From: Paenibacillus sp. CF384
Lineage (GTDB): Bacteria; Bacillota; Bacilli; Paenibacillales; Paenibacillaceae
DNA: 64,000 nucleotides
Direction: 5' to 3'
NCBI RefSeq assembly: GCF_900106745.1
Contig: NZ_FNNV01000005.1
Coordinates: forward strand, 124,001 to 188,000
The translations under genes were made by a program, and so were the position numbers. This document shows, piece by piece, positions 8,619 through 16,345 of this stretch (the stretch's first letter is position 1; each line of letters starts with the position of its first letter). The notes beneath the pieces are model-generated. The model saw only the letters and a list, made by a program, of their open reading frames with translations. It was not told the DNA's origin and did no database searches.

Positions 8619-9629
8619 CTATGAGGCTGTTATTTTGCCGTTATTGCAGTCTTCGATATATTGGAGCACTTGGCTCTCGGTTGGCATGGCGTCAGAACAG
8701 CTATGGCTCGAAATAACGATACAGGCAGCCGCGCTGCCGAACTCCATGCACTGCTCAAGCGACCAGCCCTGCATAATCCCATGCAGGAATCCGGCGGCAT
8801 AGGAGTCGCCTGCGCCGAAGGTTTTGATAACCTTAGCCGGGAAGCTCTTCGCTCTATGACTCTTGTTATCAGTCGTATAGGCGATCGAGCCCTCTTTGCC
8901 ATGCTTGATAATGACGATTTTTGCGTTGTCGTCGAACCATTTGGAGGCCGTTACGCTGTCGCTGTGCTCCGGATTTTGCTCGAACACCTCCATCATGTCG
9001 AACTCCTCGCGCGTCCCCAGGATGATATCGCAATATGCTGCGGCCATATTATAGTAAACGGCTGTTTCTTGCTTGGAAGTCCACGTATAAGGGCGATAAT
9101 CCAGATCGAACGCGATAACCGTTCCGTGTTTCTTCGCGTACTGCAGCGCTTGGAATACCGCTTCCCGCGAGGGACTCTGCGCAAGCGCCGTGCCTGAGAT
9201 TAAGAGCATCTTCGACTGCGCAACCAAAGCCTCACTGACTTCCCCAGCTTCCAGCAGCAGATCGGCCACGTTGTCGCGATACATGAGAATACTGCAATCG
9301 GTAGGACTCTTAATCTCGGTTAAAGCCAGCCCGGTCACCGCACCGGATCGATCGGTCACGACATTCCCCGTCTCGATCCCGGTTCGCTGCAAATAATCGA
9401 GGATGAAGCGCCCCATCTGATCATTTGCGATTTTACCGATAAACGCCGTTTGGCGTCCGAGTCTTGCCATCCCGATTGTAATGTTCGCAGGAGAACCGCC
9501 GACATATTTGGTGAATGTCATCGTCTCTTCCATCGGGCGATTGATCTCATTCGCATTCAAATCGATGCAGAGACGTCCAATCGCCGTGAAGTCATAGGCT
9601 CTGTCTGCCTTGAAAGACACATAAGTCAT
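8619..9629 (-). CDS. iolC: 5-dehydro-2-deoxygluconokinase
   Basis: 336-aa PfkB-family sugar kinase that phosphorylates 2-deoxy-5-keto-gluconate. The N-terminal signature GRLCIDLNANE and GGSPANITIGMARLG bind the sugar, and FGAGDSYAAGFLHG near the C-terminus contains the anion hole and catalytic aspartate. The gene follows iolE after only 8 bp. The DKGP aldolase (iolJ) that would use its product is not in this window. Confidence 0.95.
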   Translation of the reverse strand: MTYVSFKADRAYDFTAIGRLCIDLNANEINRPMEETMTFTKYVGGSPANITIGMARLGRQTAFIGKIANDQMGRFILDYLQRTGIETGNVVTDRSGAVTGLALTEIKSPTDCSILMYRDNVADLLLEAGEVSEALVAQSKMLLISGTALAQSPSREAVFQALQYAKKHGTVIAFDLDYRPYTWTSKQETAVYYNMAAAYCDIILGTREEFDMMEVFEQNPEHSDSVTASKWFDDNAKIVIIKHGKEGSIAYTTDNKSHRAKSFPAKVIKTFGAGDSYAAGFLHGIMQGWSLEQCMEFGSAAACIVISSHSCSDAMPTESQVLQYIEDCNNGKITAS

Positions 9630-9637
9630 GGCGTGGA

Positions 9638-10546
9638 TTACCTTCTTTCTTCCGAAGTCAGAGATTCGATGTACTGAAGCGCATTCCTCGCATATTCATA
9701 GGCCGGATGCAGCGCGGGATCTTGTTCCCCCTCCAGCAAGGCCCATCCCTTATAATTACGTTTGACCAGTTCAGATAGAATCGGTCCAAAATCAATGCAG
9801 CCATCGCCCGGAACAGTGAACACGCCTTTGCGGATGCAAGTGATAAAGTCCGCCTGTTCTGCTCTTGCTTCCTCCAATATTTGAGGCCGAATATCCTTCA
9901 GATGAACATAGGCGATCCGGTCGTAATGCTTCTGCAGCACAGTCAGCGGATCCGCTCCGCCGTAATAGGCATGCCCCGTGTCGAAGAGCAGGTAGACGAG
10001 CTCCGGATCGGTCAACTCCATGAGCCGATCGATCTCTTCTGGCCGCTCCACAACCGTTCCTCCGTGATGATGATAGGTCAATTTCAACCCAAGCTCCTTG
10101 GCAATTGCTCCGGCAGCATTCAAGCCTTCAGCCAGCGACGCCCACTGTTCATCGCTTAAACGCTGCACGTCCTTCTCATTCGGAGAACGCCGCGGATCGA
10201 AGTGAAGCGATCCTCCCGCCTCGCACGTGCTGATCACGGTGCTTCCCATGTCCTTCAAGAACTCGACATGCTTACGATAAGCGTTCAGCTCTTCTTCACG
10301 GTACGCCGGATCGGAGAATAGCACCGACTTCCACTGCGACGTCAAGCTGATCCCCCGCCTTGATAGCTCATTCTTCAGTACCTCTGGATCGCTCGGGAAC
10401 TTCCGCCCCATCTCCGTTCCTGTCAAACCAAGCGCGACGATGTCATCGACGATCCGCTCGAACGAAGTATCGTCGCCGTGCTCCTTGACATCCTCTCCAA
10501 CCCAATTGATGGGATGAATCCCTAATCGGAATGGCAACTGTTTCAT
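9638..10546 (-). CDS. iolE: Inosose dehydratase
   Basis: 302-aa TIM-barrel enzyme that dehydrates 2-keto-myo-inositol to the diketo intermediate. The IolE N-terminus is recognisable (RLGIHPINWVGEDVKEHG, LGLTGTEMGRKFP), followed by TYHHHGGTVVE, YLLFDTGHAYYGG, YVHLKDIRP and FTVPGDGCIDF, which carry the predicted metal ligands. It lies 18 bp after iolD. The size equals known IolE proteins. Confidence 0.93.
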   Translation of the reverse strand: MKQLPFRLGIHPINWVGEDVKEHGDDTSFERIVDDIVALGLTGTEMGRKFPSDPEVLKNELSRRGISLTSQWKSVLFSDPAYREEELNAYRKHVEFLKDMGSTVISTCEAGGSLHFDPRRSPNEKDVQRLSDEQWASLAEGLNAAGAIAKELGLKLTYHHHGGTVVERPEEIDRLMELTDPELVYLLFDTGHAYYGGADPLTVLQKHYDRIAYVHLKDIRPQILEEARAEQADFITCIRKGVFTVPGDGCIDFGPILSELVKRNYKGWALLEGEQDPALHPAYEYARNALQYIESLTSEERR

Positions 10547-10564
10547 AGGCTCGCAGCCCCTCTC

Positions 10565-12430
10565 TTATAGGAGTTGGATGGATCTGATCTTCGCGTTCAT
10601 TTCTTTGCCGGCTTTGATTACGTTATCGCTTTCTGACACCTCGGGAACCGCAACGTTCCACCAGGACTCATAACCGCCTGTGTTCGTGCCCGGCACAACC
10701 GGAATCTCGATGAGCGTCGTCACGGTCTCTTGCTTCGCCAGCTGCAGCGCTTCCTTCAATTCTTGCGGGTTAGTCGCCTTGTAGGCTTTCGCACCAAGAC
10801 TGCGCGCATGTGCCGCGAAGTCGATTGGCATGTACGTTCCGGTCAGCTTACCGGACTCCGCCGAGCGGAAACGGAACTCGTTCCCGAAGCCATCGCTGCC
10901 TTGGCTCCTCTGCAAATTGTGGATGCACTGGAACCCGTGGTTGTCGAACAGCAGTACGGTAATTTTGCGACCTTCCTGCAGGCTCGTCACCAGCTCAGAG
11001 TGAAGCATGAGATACCCGCCGTCTCCCACAATCGCATAGACTTCGCGGTGCGGTTCAGCCAGCGCGACGCCGAATGCGCCGGCGATCTCGTACCCCATGC
11101 AGGAGAAGCCATATTCCATATGGTAGGTTTTCGGTTCTGTCGGACGCCAAACCCGGTGAAGATCGCCAGGCAGACTTCCCGCCGCGCATACGATAACCGA
11201 ATTCGATGCGATCGTCTCCTGAATGACCCCGAGTGCCCGGGTCTGAGCCAAACCAAGCTCATGCTCCATCGCAAAAAGTCGATCGACCTCGTCATCCCAC
11301 ACTTGCTTGATCGTCTTAACTTCCTGTAGATCATGTTCGCTTCGGTAGCGAATATCCTCGAGTGCAGCTTGCAGCGCGATAAGACCTTCTTTGGCATCCG
11401 CCGTAATGGCTACCCCGTTCAGCTTGGAGGAATCGAATCCGCTGACGTTCACGTTAATGAATTGCACATCCGGATGACCGAAGGCGGATTTGGAAGCCGT
11501 CGTGAAATCGGAATACCGCGTGCCAACGCCGATGATGAGATCGGCTTCTTGCGCGATCTTGTTTGCGGCCAGAGCGCCTGTAACTCCTATCGCGCCTACG
11601 TTTAGCGGGTGGTTCCAAGATAACGAGCTCTTCCCTGCTTGTGTTTCGGCAACCGGGATATGGTAAGCCTCGGCGAATGCAGCAAGTTCACTCGATGCAG
11701 AAGAGTACAATACCCCGCCCCCGGCGATAATCAGCGGCTTCTTCTTGCCTGCCATGAGCTTCACCGCGCGCTTAATCGCATCCGGCACCGGTGGACGACG
11801 ATCCAAATAATGCACCTTTCGGTCAAAGAAATGGATCGGATAATCATAGGCTTCCGCCTGTACATCCTGTGGCAGAGCCAGCGTCACCGCGCCGGTCTCA
11901 GCCGGATCGGTCAATACGCGCATCGCCTGCACCGCAGCCGTCATCAATTGCTCCGGTCTCACGATGCGATCCCAATACTTGCTGACCGATTTAAACGGCT
12001 CATTGGCGGAAATGGTGTAATCGCTTACAACTTCAAGTTGTTGCAGCACCGGATCCGGCTGTCTGCTGGCGAAATTATCACCCGGCAGCAGCAGTACCGG
12101 GATGCGGTTTACGGTTGCCGTCGCGGCCGCCGTAATCATATTCAAAGCCCCTGGTCCGATTGAGGACGTGCAGGCATAAATCTGTTTGCGATTGCTTTGC
12201 TTCGCGAATGCAGCGGCGGCATGAACCATGCCCTGCTCATTCTTGCCTTGTATGTAAACCAGTTCACCTGCGCTGTGCTCCAAGGCTTCCCCAATCCCGG
12301 TTACGTTGCCATGACCGAAGATACCCATAACGCCCTTAACGAACTTCGTTTCCTCGCCGTCCACCGAGATGTATTGCTGATCCAGAAATCGCAGCAGCGC
12401 TTGCGACATCGTAAGCCGAACTGTATTCAT
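10565..12430 (-). CDS. iolD: 3D-(3,5/4)-trihydroxycyclohexane-1,2-dione hydrolase
   Basis: 621-aa thiamine-diphosphate enzyme that opens the ring of the diketo intermediate to 5-deoxy-glucuronate. N-terminal: VKGVMGIFGHGNVTGIGEAL. Middle domain: GGGVLYSSASSELAAFAE. C-terminal ThDP motif: VGDGGYLMLHSELVTSLQEG. It has its own upstream region of 172 bp, with a strong ribosome site (AAGGAGGA) and two TTAAGCGC-type dyads, so it is the likely first gene of the iol operon proper. Confidence 0.95.
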   Translation of the reverse strand: MNTVRLTMSQALLRFLDQQYISVDGEETKFVKGVMGIFGHGNVTGIGEALEHSAGELVYIQGKNEQGMVHAAAAFAKQSNRKQIYACTSSIGPGALNMITAAATATVNRIPVLLLPGDNFASRQPDPVLQQLEVVSDYTISANEPFKSVSKYWDRIVRPEQLMTAAVQAMRVLTDPAETGAVTLALPQDVQAEAYDYPIHFFDRKVHYLDRRPPVPDAIKRAVKLMAGKKKPLIIAGGGVLYSSASSELAAFAEAYHIPVAETQAGKSSLSWNHPLNVGAIGVTGALAANKIAQEADLIIGVGTRYSDFTTASKSAFGHPDVQFINVNVSGFDSSKLNGVAITADAKEGLIALQAALEDIRYRSEHDLQEVKTIKQVWDDEVDRLFAMEHELGLAQTRALGVIQETIASNSVIVCAAGSLPGDLHRVWRPTEPKTYHMEYGFSCMGYEIAGAFGVALAEPHREVYAIVGDGGYLMLHSELVTSLQEGRKITVLLFDNHGFQCIHNLQRSQGSDGFGNEFRFRSAESGKLTGTYMPIDFAAHARSLGAKAYKATNPQELKEALQLAKQETVTTLIEIPVVPGTNTGGYESWWNVAVPEVSESDNVIKAGKEMNAKIRSIQLL

Positions 12431-12458
12431 TATGCTTGACTCCTCCTTAGATTAAGTA

Positions 12459-12474
12459 GGTTAAGCGCTATACC
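12459..12474. promoter_or_regulatory. Proximal LacI-type dyad upstream of iolD
   Basis: GGTTAAGCGCTATACC is a 16-bp near-palindrome (7 of 8 arm positions are not all paired; two central-arm pairs mismatch) with a central CG. Its core TTAAGCGC is shared with the site at 12518-12529, 57 bp away centre to centre. It lies about 30 bp before the iolD ATG. Confidence 0.5.
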
Positions 12475-12517
12475 TTGTGGCATAAAAATAACGCTCTTCT
12501 TACTATTCCACAGTAGA

Positions 12518-12529
12518 TTAAGCGCTTAA
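12518..12529. promoter_or_regulatory. Distal dyad TTAAGCGCTTAA upstream of iolD
   Basis: A perfect 12-bp palindrome with a central CG, of LacI/cre geometry but lacking the TG...CA ends expected of a CcpA site. Paired with the site at 12459-12474 it could support looping repression of iolD. Confidence 0.55.
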
Positions 12530-12602
12530 CTTATTTTACGAAAAAAGATTGCAAATCTCAATAGCTGTTTTTGGCGAATCCTGTCATTTGGCCCCTAACC
12601 AA

Positions 12603-14171
12603 TTACAACCCTTCGATCACTTGTACCTTGAGGCTTCGTTTCATGAAGTCAAAGATAAATTCAATAACGGTGTTATCCTGCTCGATGTTCATAGTCGCTT
12701 TCGTCGAAGACCCGCTCCGCGGATATTCGTCAATCGAATACGTTTGCGATAACGTTCCGTAAGGTGCAACGGCATAGGTGTAAGTACCCTTGAACGGCAT
12801 AACAAAGGCGCGCCGGTAGATGCCATTGCCGATGTAGTACATTCGCGTTGTTTCGCTATTGGAGTCATGACTGAACGCGCCTACATGATGCTGGAAGCTT
12901 CCGTACAAGATGACGCGAGCCGGAAGTTTGATTCCTGTCTCGGGATCATAGCTGTCGTCCGCCCCATAGGAGGTGTTCGGCAGCGGATTGCCTGCTCTGT
13001 GCCTAAGATTCTGTTCGGCTTGCCACAGCGATCTGATCTTCTCTTCCTGTCCGAATCCGAGCGGACAGCCTTCGCCAGCTTGATTCGCCTGATAGCAATT
13101 CGACAGTTCTTCACCGGCGCTGCCGGTCGGCATTGGAACATGATAACTGCCGAGCGTTCTTCGAATCGGCATCTGCAAATACGCGTTGACATTGTTTACA
13201 GCCGTCCATTTGAAGGCGTATTCAAGAAAACGGTTGCGACTCTCATCATCCTGCGATGCGAACCAAGCAATCTGATCGTAGCCCCACCATTCCGTCCATG
13301 CTCTGCGTTCATTAGGGATGTTGGCCTGCTCATCGAAGAATTTGCCGCCCCAATTATCAAGCTCCATCAGCATCGGTAACGAATCGCAGCTCCAGCCGCT
13401 TGGCGTCATGCCGCCTTCACTGAAGCCTTCTTGCACCAGCGCGAGCTTGTCGCACGGTACGTCTAGAATCGGCATCCGGGAGTATGGCATGGAATGAAAA
13501 TCAAACAGAAGCTTGCCCTCAATGTTCACGCCATGCGTATGTGCATCAAGCAGTACAATGCCTCGTCTAGCGTGTTCGCTTGCATAGTCCCGTATCATTT
13601 GAAATAAGGCGATCGTCTTCTTGAGCCCGAAGTCTTCAGCAGTGTACAGGTGAATCTGCCCCATATGAATCGCTTCATAGCCCGCATCGATATAGTTAAC
13701 CGCCCGGTAATAGAACCAGAACTGTGTCTCAAGCTTGTTCATGTTGGGAATCCCGCCGCCATCGTCCCAGACGAAGCCTTGCGGGTTCTCGTCAAACAGC
13801 ATATCCGCGATACGGAAATTGCGATCCTCGGCCGGTAACTGGAAGGCTTTGAACACCCAATCCGGAATCTTGATCTTCTCGACATCCGGGAATACAGCTT
13901 CGAAGATGCAGGTTTGCAGCATAATGTCCGGGTCCACTTCGTGTACACGCTCAGCAAGCGTCTTAGACTTCCGGAAATGCTCACCGTCATCCGCTTCCAG
14001 CAGCCACACGCCCGAAGCGCGTCCCAGAAACTTTGCCCCGATGTTCTTGATCATCCTTAAATCATCACTTAACGTTTCGCTGTTGACCAAATCTGCGGCC
14101 GTAACCGCCCTGGACAGAAAGCCCTCCAGAACATCCCGGCTGATACAACCGTTACCCATCGAATGATTCAT
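12603..14171 (-). CDS. Unrecognised 522-aa protein heading the inositol regulon
   Basis: I do not recognise this family. The ATG at 14171 is preceded by GGAGGT; an upstream in-frame ATG at 14189 is not. There is no signal peptide or membrane segment, so it is cytoplasmic. It is rich in Trp, Asp, His and Tyr: FVWDDGGGIPNMNKLE, QFWFYYRAVNYIDAGYEAIHMGQIHLY and IVLLDAHTHGVNIEGKLLFD look like strand ends of a TIM barrel with acidic and His clusters. A beta-rich C-terminus follows (RMYYIGNGIYRRAFVMPFKG). This would suit a glycoside hydrolase-like or other sugar-processing enzyme, but the function is unknown. It is the first gene after the best copy of the dyad operator and ends 172 bp before iolD. 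Confidence 0.75.
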   Translation of the reverse strand: MNHSMGNGCISRDVLEGFLSRAVTAADLVNSETLSDDLRMIKNIGAKFLGRASGVWLLEADDGEHFRKSKTLAERVHEVDPDIMLQTCIFEAVFPDVEKIKIPDWVFKAFQLPAEDRNFRIADMLFDENPQGFVWDDGGGIPNMNKLETQFWFYYRAVNYIDAGYEAIHMGQIHLYTAEDFGLKKTIALFQMIRDYASEHARRGIVLLDAHTHGVNIEGKLLFDFHSMPYSRMPILDVPCDKLALVQEGFSEGGMTPSGWSCDSLPMLMELDNWGGKFFDEQANIPNERRAWTEWWGYDQIAWFASQDDESRNRFLEYAFKWTAVNNVNAYLQMPIRRTLGSYHVPMPTGSAGEELSNCYQANQAGEGCPLGFGQEEKIRSLWQAEQNLRHRAGNPLPNTSYGADDSYDPETGIKLPARVILYGSFQHHVGAFSHDSNSETTRMYYIGNGIYRRAFVMPFKGTYTYAVAPYGTLSQTYSIDEYPRSGSSTKATMNIEQDNTVIEFIFDFMKRSLKVQVIEGL

Positions 14172-14255
14172 GTCTACCTCCGTGATCATTGATATTCATC
14201 GTATAAAGTGATTCATGATCGCCTTCATTCCCTCTATCAGAAAAAGCATCTAAAT

Positions 14256-14281
14256 CATTTCTGGTATCGATACCAGAAATG
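14256..14281. promoter_or_regulatory. Perfect 26-bp dyad operator heading the inositol region
   Basis: The strongest of three copies: half-site CATTTCTGGTATC followed by its exact reverse complement, centre CG. It lies about 85 bp before the 522-aa gene. A TAATAT box on the minus strand (14283-14288) directly upstream could be its -10, so a bound regulator would block transcription. Confidence 0.8.
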
Positions 14282-14420
14282 CATATTACTAATTTACCAT
14301 CATTTCTGAATAATGGAATAACTTTTTGAAAATTTACACTTTTTTATTGTTTGGGCACAACAATAGAGCGATACCAGAGGCCTCCCTTTTCCTTTCTAGT
14401 ATCACTCTCATTCTATTGAT

Positions 14421-14804
14421 TTATTTTAACGGTGCAGTTTGATCAAACATCGTCCTGCTCTCTTCCGGCACATGAATAATATCTTGTACCTTGTACATGT
14501 TTGAATCCGGGTCTTTCACGATATCCAGCAGTAGAATCTCATCTTCCATCCTTAGAAAGCTATACGTTCGAAGCTCGGCTCCGGTCGCGGAGAAGTCCTT
14601 TAATTGACTCATATCAACCTCTGACAAGGTTCCCTTCATGGCATCCGACAAGTAGACATTCAACTGCTGCAAGTCCTGATGATCGATTGCCTGCTTCACG
14701 AGTATAGCTACATGTTCCGGAGAATCTGGCTGAACGAACTTGGGGGATGAACATCCCATAATAAACATTAATCCTGCTAGCACAGTGAGCTTCTTTGCTG
14801 TCAT
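14421..14804 (-). CDS. Small hypothetical lipoprotein
   Basis: 127 aa from the ATG at 14804, which has AGGAG seven bases upstream; a longer frame adds six residues without a ribosome site. The signal peptide ends in FIMGC, a lipobox. The mature part (residues 20-127) is hydrophilic, with EHVAILVKQAIDHQDLQQLNVYLSD, which resembles the start of small stress or sensor lipoproteins, but I do not recognise a family. It is 39 bp downstream of the kinase gene. Function unknown. Confidence 0.7.
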   Translation of the reverse strand: MTAKKLTVLAGLMFIMGCSSPKFVQPDSPEHVAILVKQAIDHQDLQQLNVYLSDAMKGTLSEVDMSQLKDFSATGAELRTYSFLRMEDEILLLDIVKDPDSNMYKVQDIIHVPEESRTMFDQTAPLK

Positions 14805-14843
14805 GCTGCTTCTCCTAACCAATTATTATTGTTCAAGTAGCAT

Positions 14844-15623
14844 TTATTCCTTCCATTCATCTTGCAGCAGTTCAATAATTTCTTCTTGTTCTTTGCCAGC
14901 CATCTCGTGGATGCGAACGGCTAATGTAGGAAGCTTCCACGCCTCCAGTTCAGCTGCATCGACGCCACTTAAAGCTATGTATTCATCGCGATAAACCTCG
15001 TGAAACAGCTTCCGTCCCTCACGCAGCCAGCTAGGCGCATCCGGTGGTAAAGAGCTCGATGCCAGCATCATCAAGGTTCGGCTCACATCCGCGGCCTTGT
15101 CGCCAATTAGGACATTCATCCAGTCGATGATGACGGGGCCGTCGTCTGCCATGAGAATGTTACCCGGGTGAAAATCATAGTGGCATAATGCCTGCCCGTC
15201 CGGTAATTGCCGAAGCACAGCAATAATGTGATCCCTCTGACGATCCGAAATTTCAGCGGCCGCCATCGTATGTTTCAGCAGCTCCTCCTTCAGATTCGGT
15301 GTAAAATCAACCTTCCGTTCATGAAGCTGAAATTGGAGCTCCGCCAACATTTTCGCATAGTGGGTAACGCTCTCTCTATTGGGCTCAATCCTGCTCATCA
15401 TGGAAGGCGCGTTGATTCGCTCATAGACGATGCCGGAGCGGCCTTCATACTCCATAAGTCCGCCGAACCGCGGCGTCCGTATCGCTAAACGAGCAATGAT
15501 TGCCGCATTCTTCGCTTCCTTCGGTGCTTCATGGGCATGATGAAACAATTTAATCACCTCATGCTCGCCCCACTCATAGACATCTGCTGTATTACCTCTT
15601 CCAACCTGTTTGCCTATTTTCAT
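14844..15623 (-). CDS. Aminoglycoside phosphotransferase-like small-molecule kinase
   Basis: 259 aa from the ATG at 15623 (GAGGTG seven bases upstream); the longer open frame would start inside the upstream terminator. APH/choline-kinase fold: nucleotide loop GKQVGRGNTADVYEW, catalytic loop LCHYDFHPGNIL (Asp and Asn) and metal-binding VIIDWMNVLIGD. Such enzymes phosphorylate hydroxylated small molecules or antibiotics; the substrate here is unknown. It lies downstream of the histidine phosphatase but behind that gene's terminator, so it is probably transcribed separately. Confidence 0.85.
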   Translation of the reverse strand: MKIGKQVGRGNTADVYEWGEHEVIKLFHHAHEAPKEAKNAAIIARLAIRTPRFGGLMEYEGRSGIVYERINAPSMMSRIEPNRESVTHYAKMLAELQFQLHERKVDFTPNLKEELLKHTMAAAEISDRQRDHIIAVLRQLPDGQALCHYDFHPGNILMADDGPVIIDWMNVLIGDKAADVSRTLMMLASSSLPPDAPSWLREGRKLFHEVYRDEYIALSGVDAAELEAWKLPTLAVRIHEMAGKEQEEIIELLQDEWKE

Positions 15624-15699
15624 TTTGGCGCACCTCACTAAGACATCGTAATTGGTATTGTATCCCATATCATGAAGCAGTGGCGATAAATTTCTTCCA

Positions 15700-15748
15700 A
15701 AGAAAAAGCCGCATCGGCATAAGAGTGTCTCTCTTAGCGCAATGCGGC
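15700..15748 (-). terminator. Terminator after the histidine phosphatase
   Basis: GCCGCAT / ATGCGGC outer stem with an inner AAGAG / CTCTT stem, followed on the minus strand by CTTTTTCTTT. It separates the phosphatase from the kinase gene. Confidence 0.8.
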
Positions 15749-15767
15749 ACATAATGATGATCTTCAG

Positions 15768-16319
15768 CTAAACCTCGCTCACTTTCACTTCGTATGACCT
15801 AAGCTCACAATTGCCGGTGTGAAAGTTATAGTATTCTTCATTTGATTGTTCATGGAAATAAGAATGAATGACCCTGCAAATTCCGCCATGAGAGACCAGC
15901 AATACATGCTGGCCTTTATACTTCTCTATGATTTCATCCAATACATTATAAACGCGTTGCGCCACCTGCAATACGGATTCTCCACCTGATAGCTTGCTCG
16001 GAAAATGTTTCTTGGCCTCAAGGAAACCAGCGTCATCACGCATAACTCCCTCGTATTTGCCATAATTCTGCTCCCTCAGTCTATCATCCACGACATAAGC
16101 TACTCCTAGCGCATCAGAGAGAATCTCAGCAGTATGTCTTGCTCTAATGAGCGGAGATGAAAGAATGAGATCGATCTTCACTTCTCCCATGCTAGCGGCT
16201 AACGTTCTTGCTTGCTCTATGCCTCGACTCGTCAAGGCAATGTCTGAGATTCCACAGATGCGGCGCGCTACATTCCACTCGGTTTGACCGTGCCTCACAG
16301 CGAATATGTTCATAGGCAT
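15768..16319 (-). CDS. Histidine phosphatase (phosphoglycerate mutase superfamily)
   Basis: 183 aa. Catalytic motif VRHGQTEWN (phospho-acceptor His) at the N-terminus, then SSPLIRARHTAEI, the acid residue in REQNYGKYEG, and LLVSHGGICRVI with the second histidine. It fits the cofactor-independent phosphatase branch (CobC/GpmB/PhoE-like) rather than a true mutase. A second ATG at 16313 is equally well placed relative to GAGG, so the protein may be two residues shorter. Substrate unknown. Confidence 0.88.
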   Translation of the reverse strand: MPMNIFAVRHGQTEWNVARRICGISDIALTSRGIEQARTLAASMGEVKIDLILSSPLIRARHTAEILSDALGVAYVVDDRLREQNYGKYEGVMRDDAGFLEAKKHFPSKLSGGESVLQVAQRVYNVLDEIIEKYKGQHVLLVSHGGICRVIHSYFHEQSNEEYYNFHTGNCELRSYEVKVSEV

Positions 16320-16345
16320 CCTCGTTTCCTGTTGAATATTACTAG

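Noticed and set aside
12518..12529. CcpA cre site before iolD
   Set aside because: The palindrome lacks the TG...CA ends of the cre consensus; it fits a LacI-type operator in general but not CcpA specifically.
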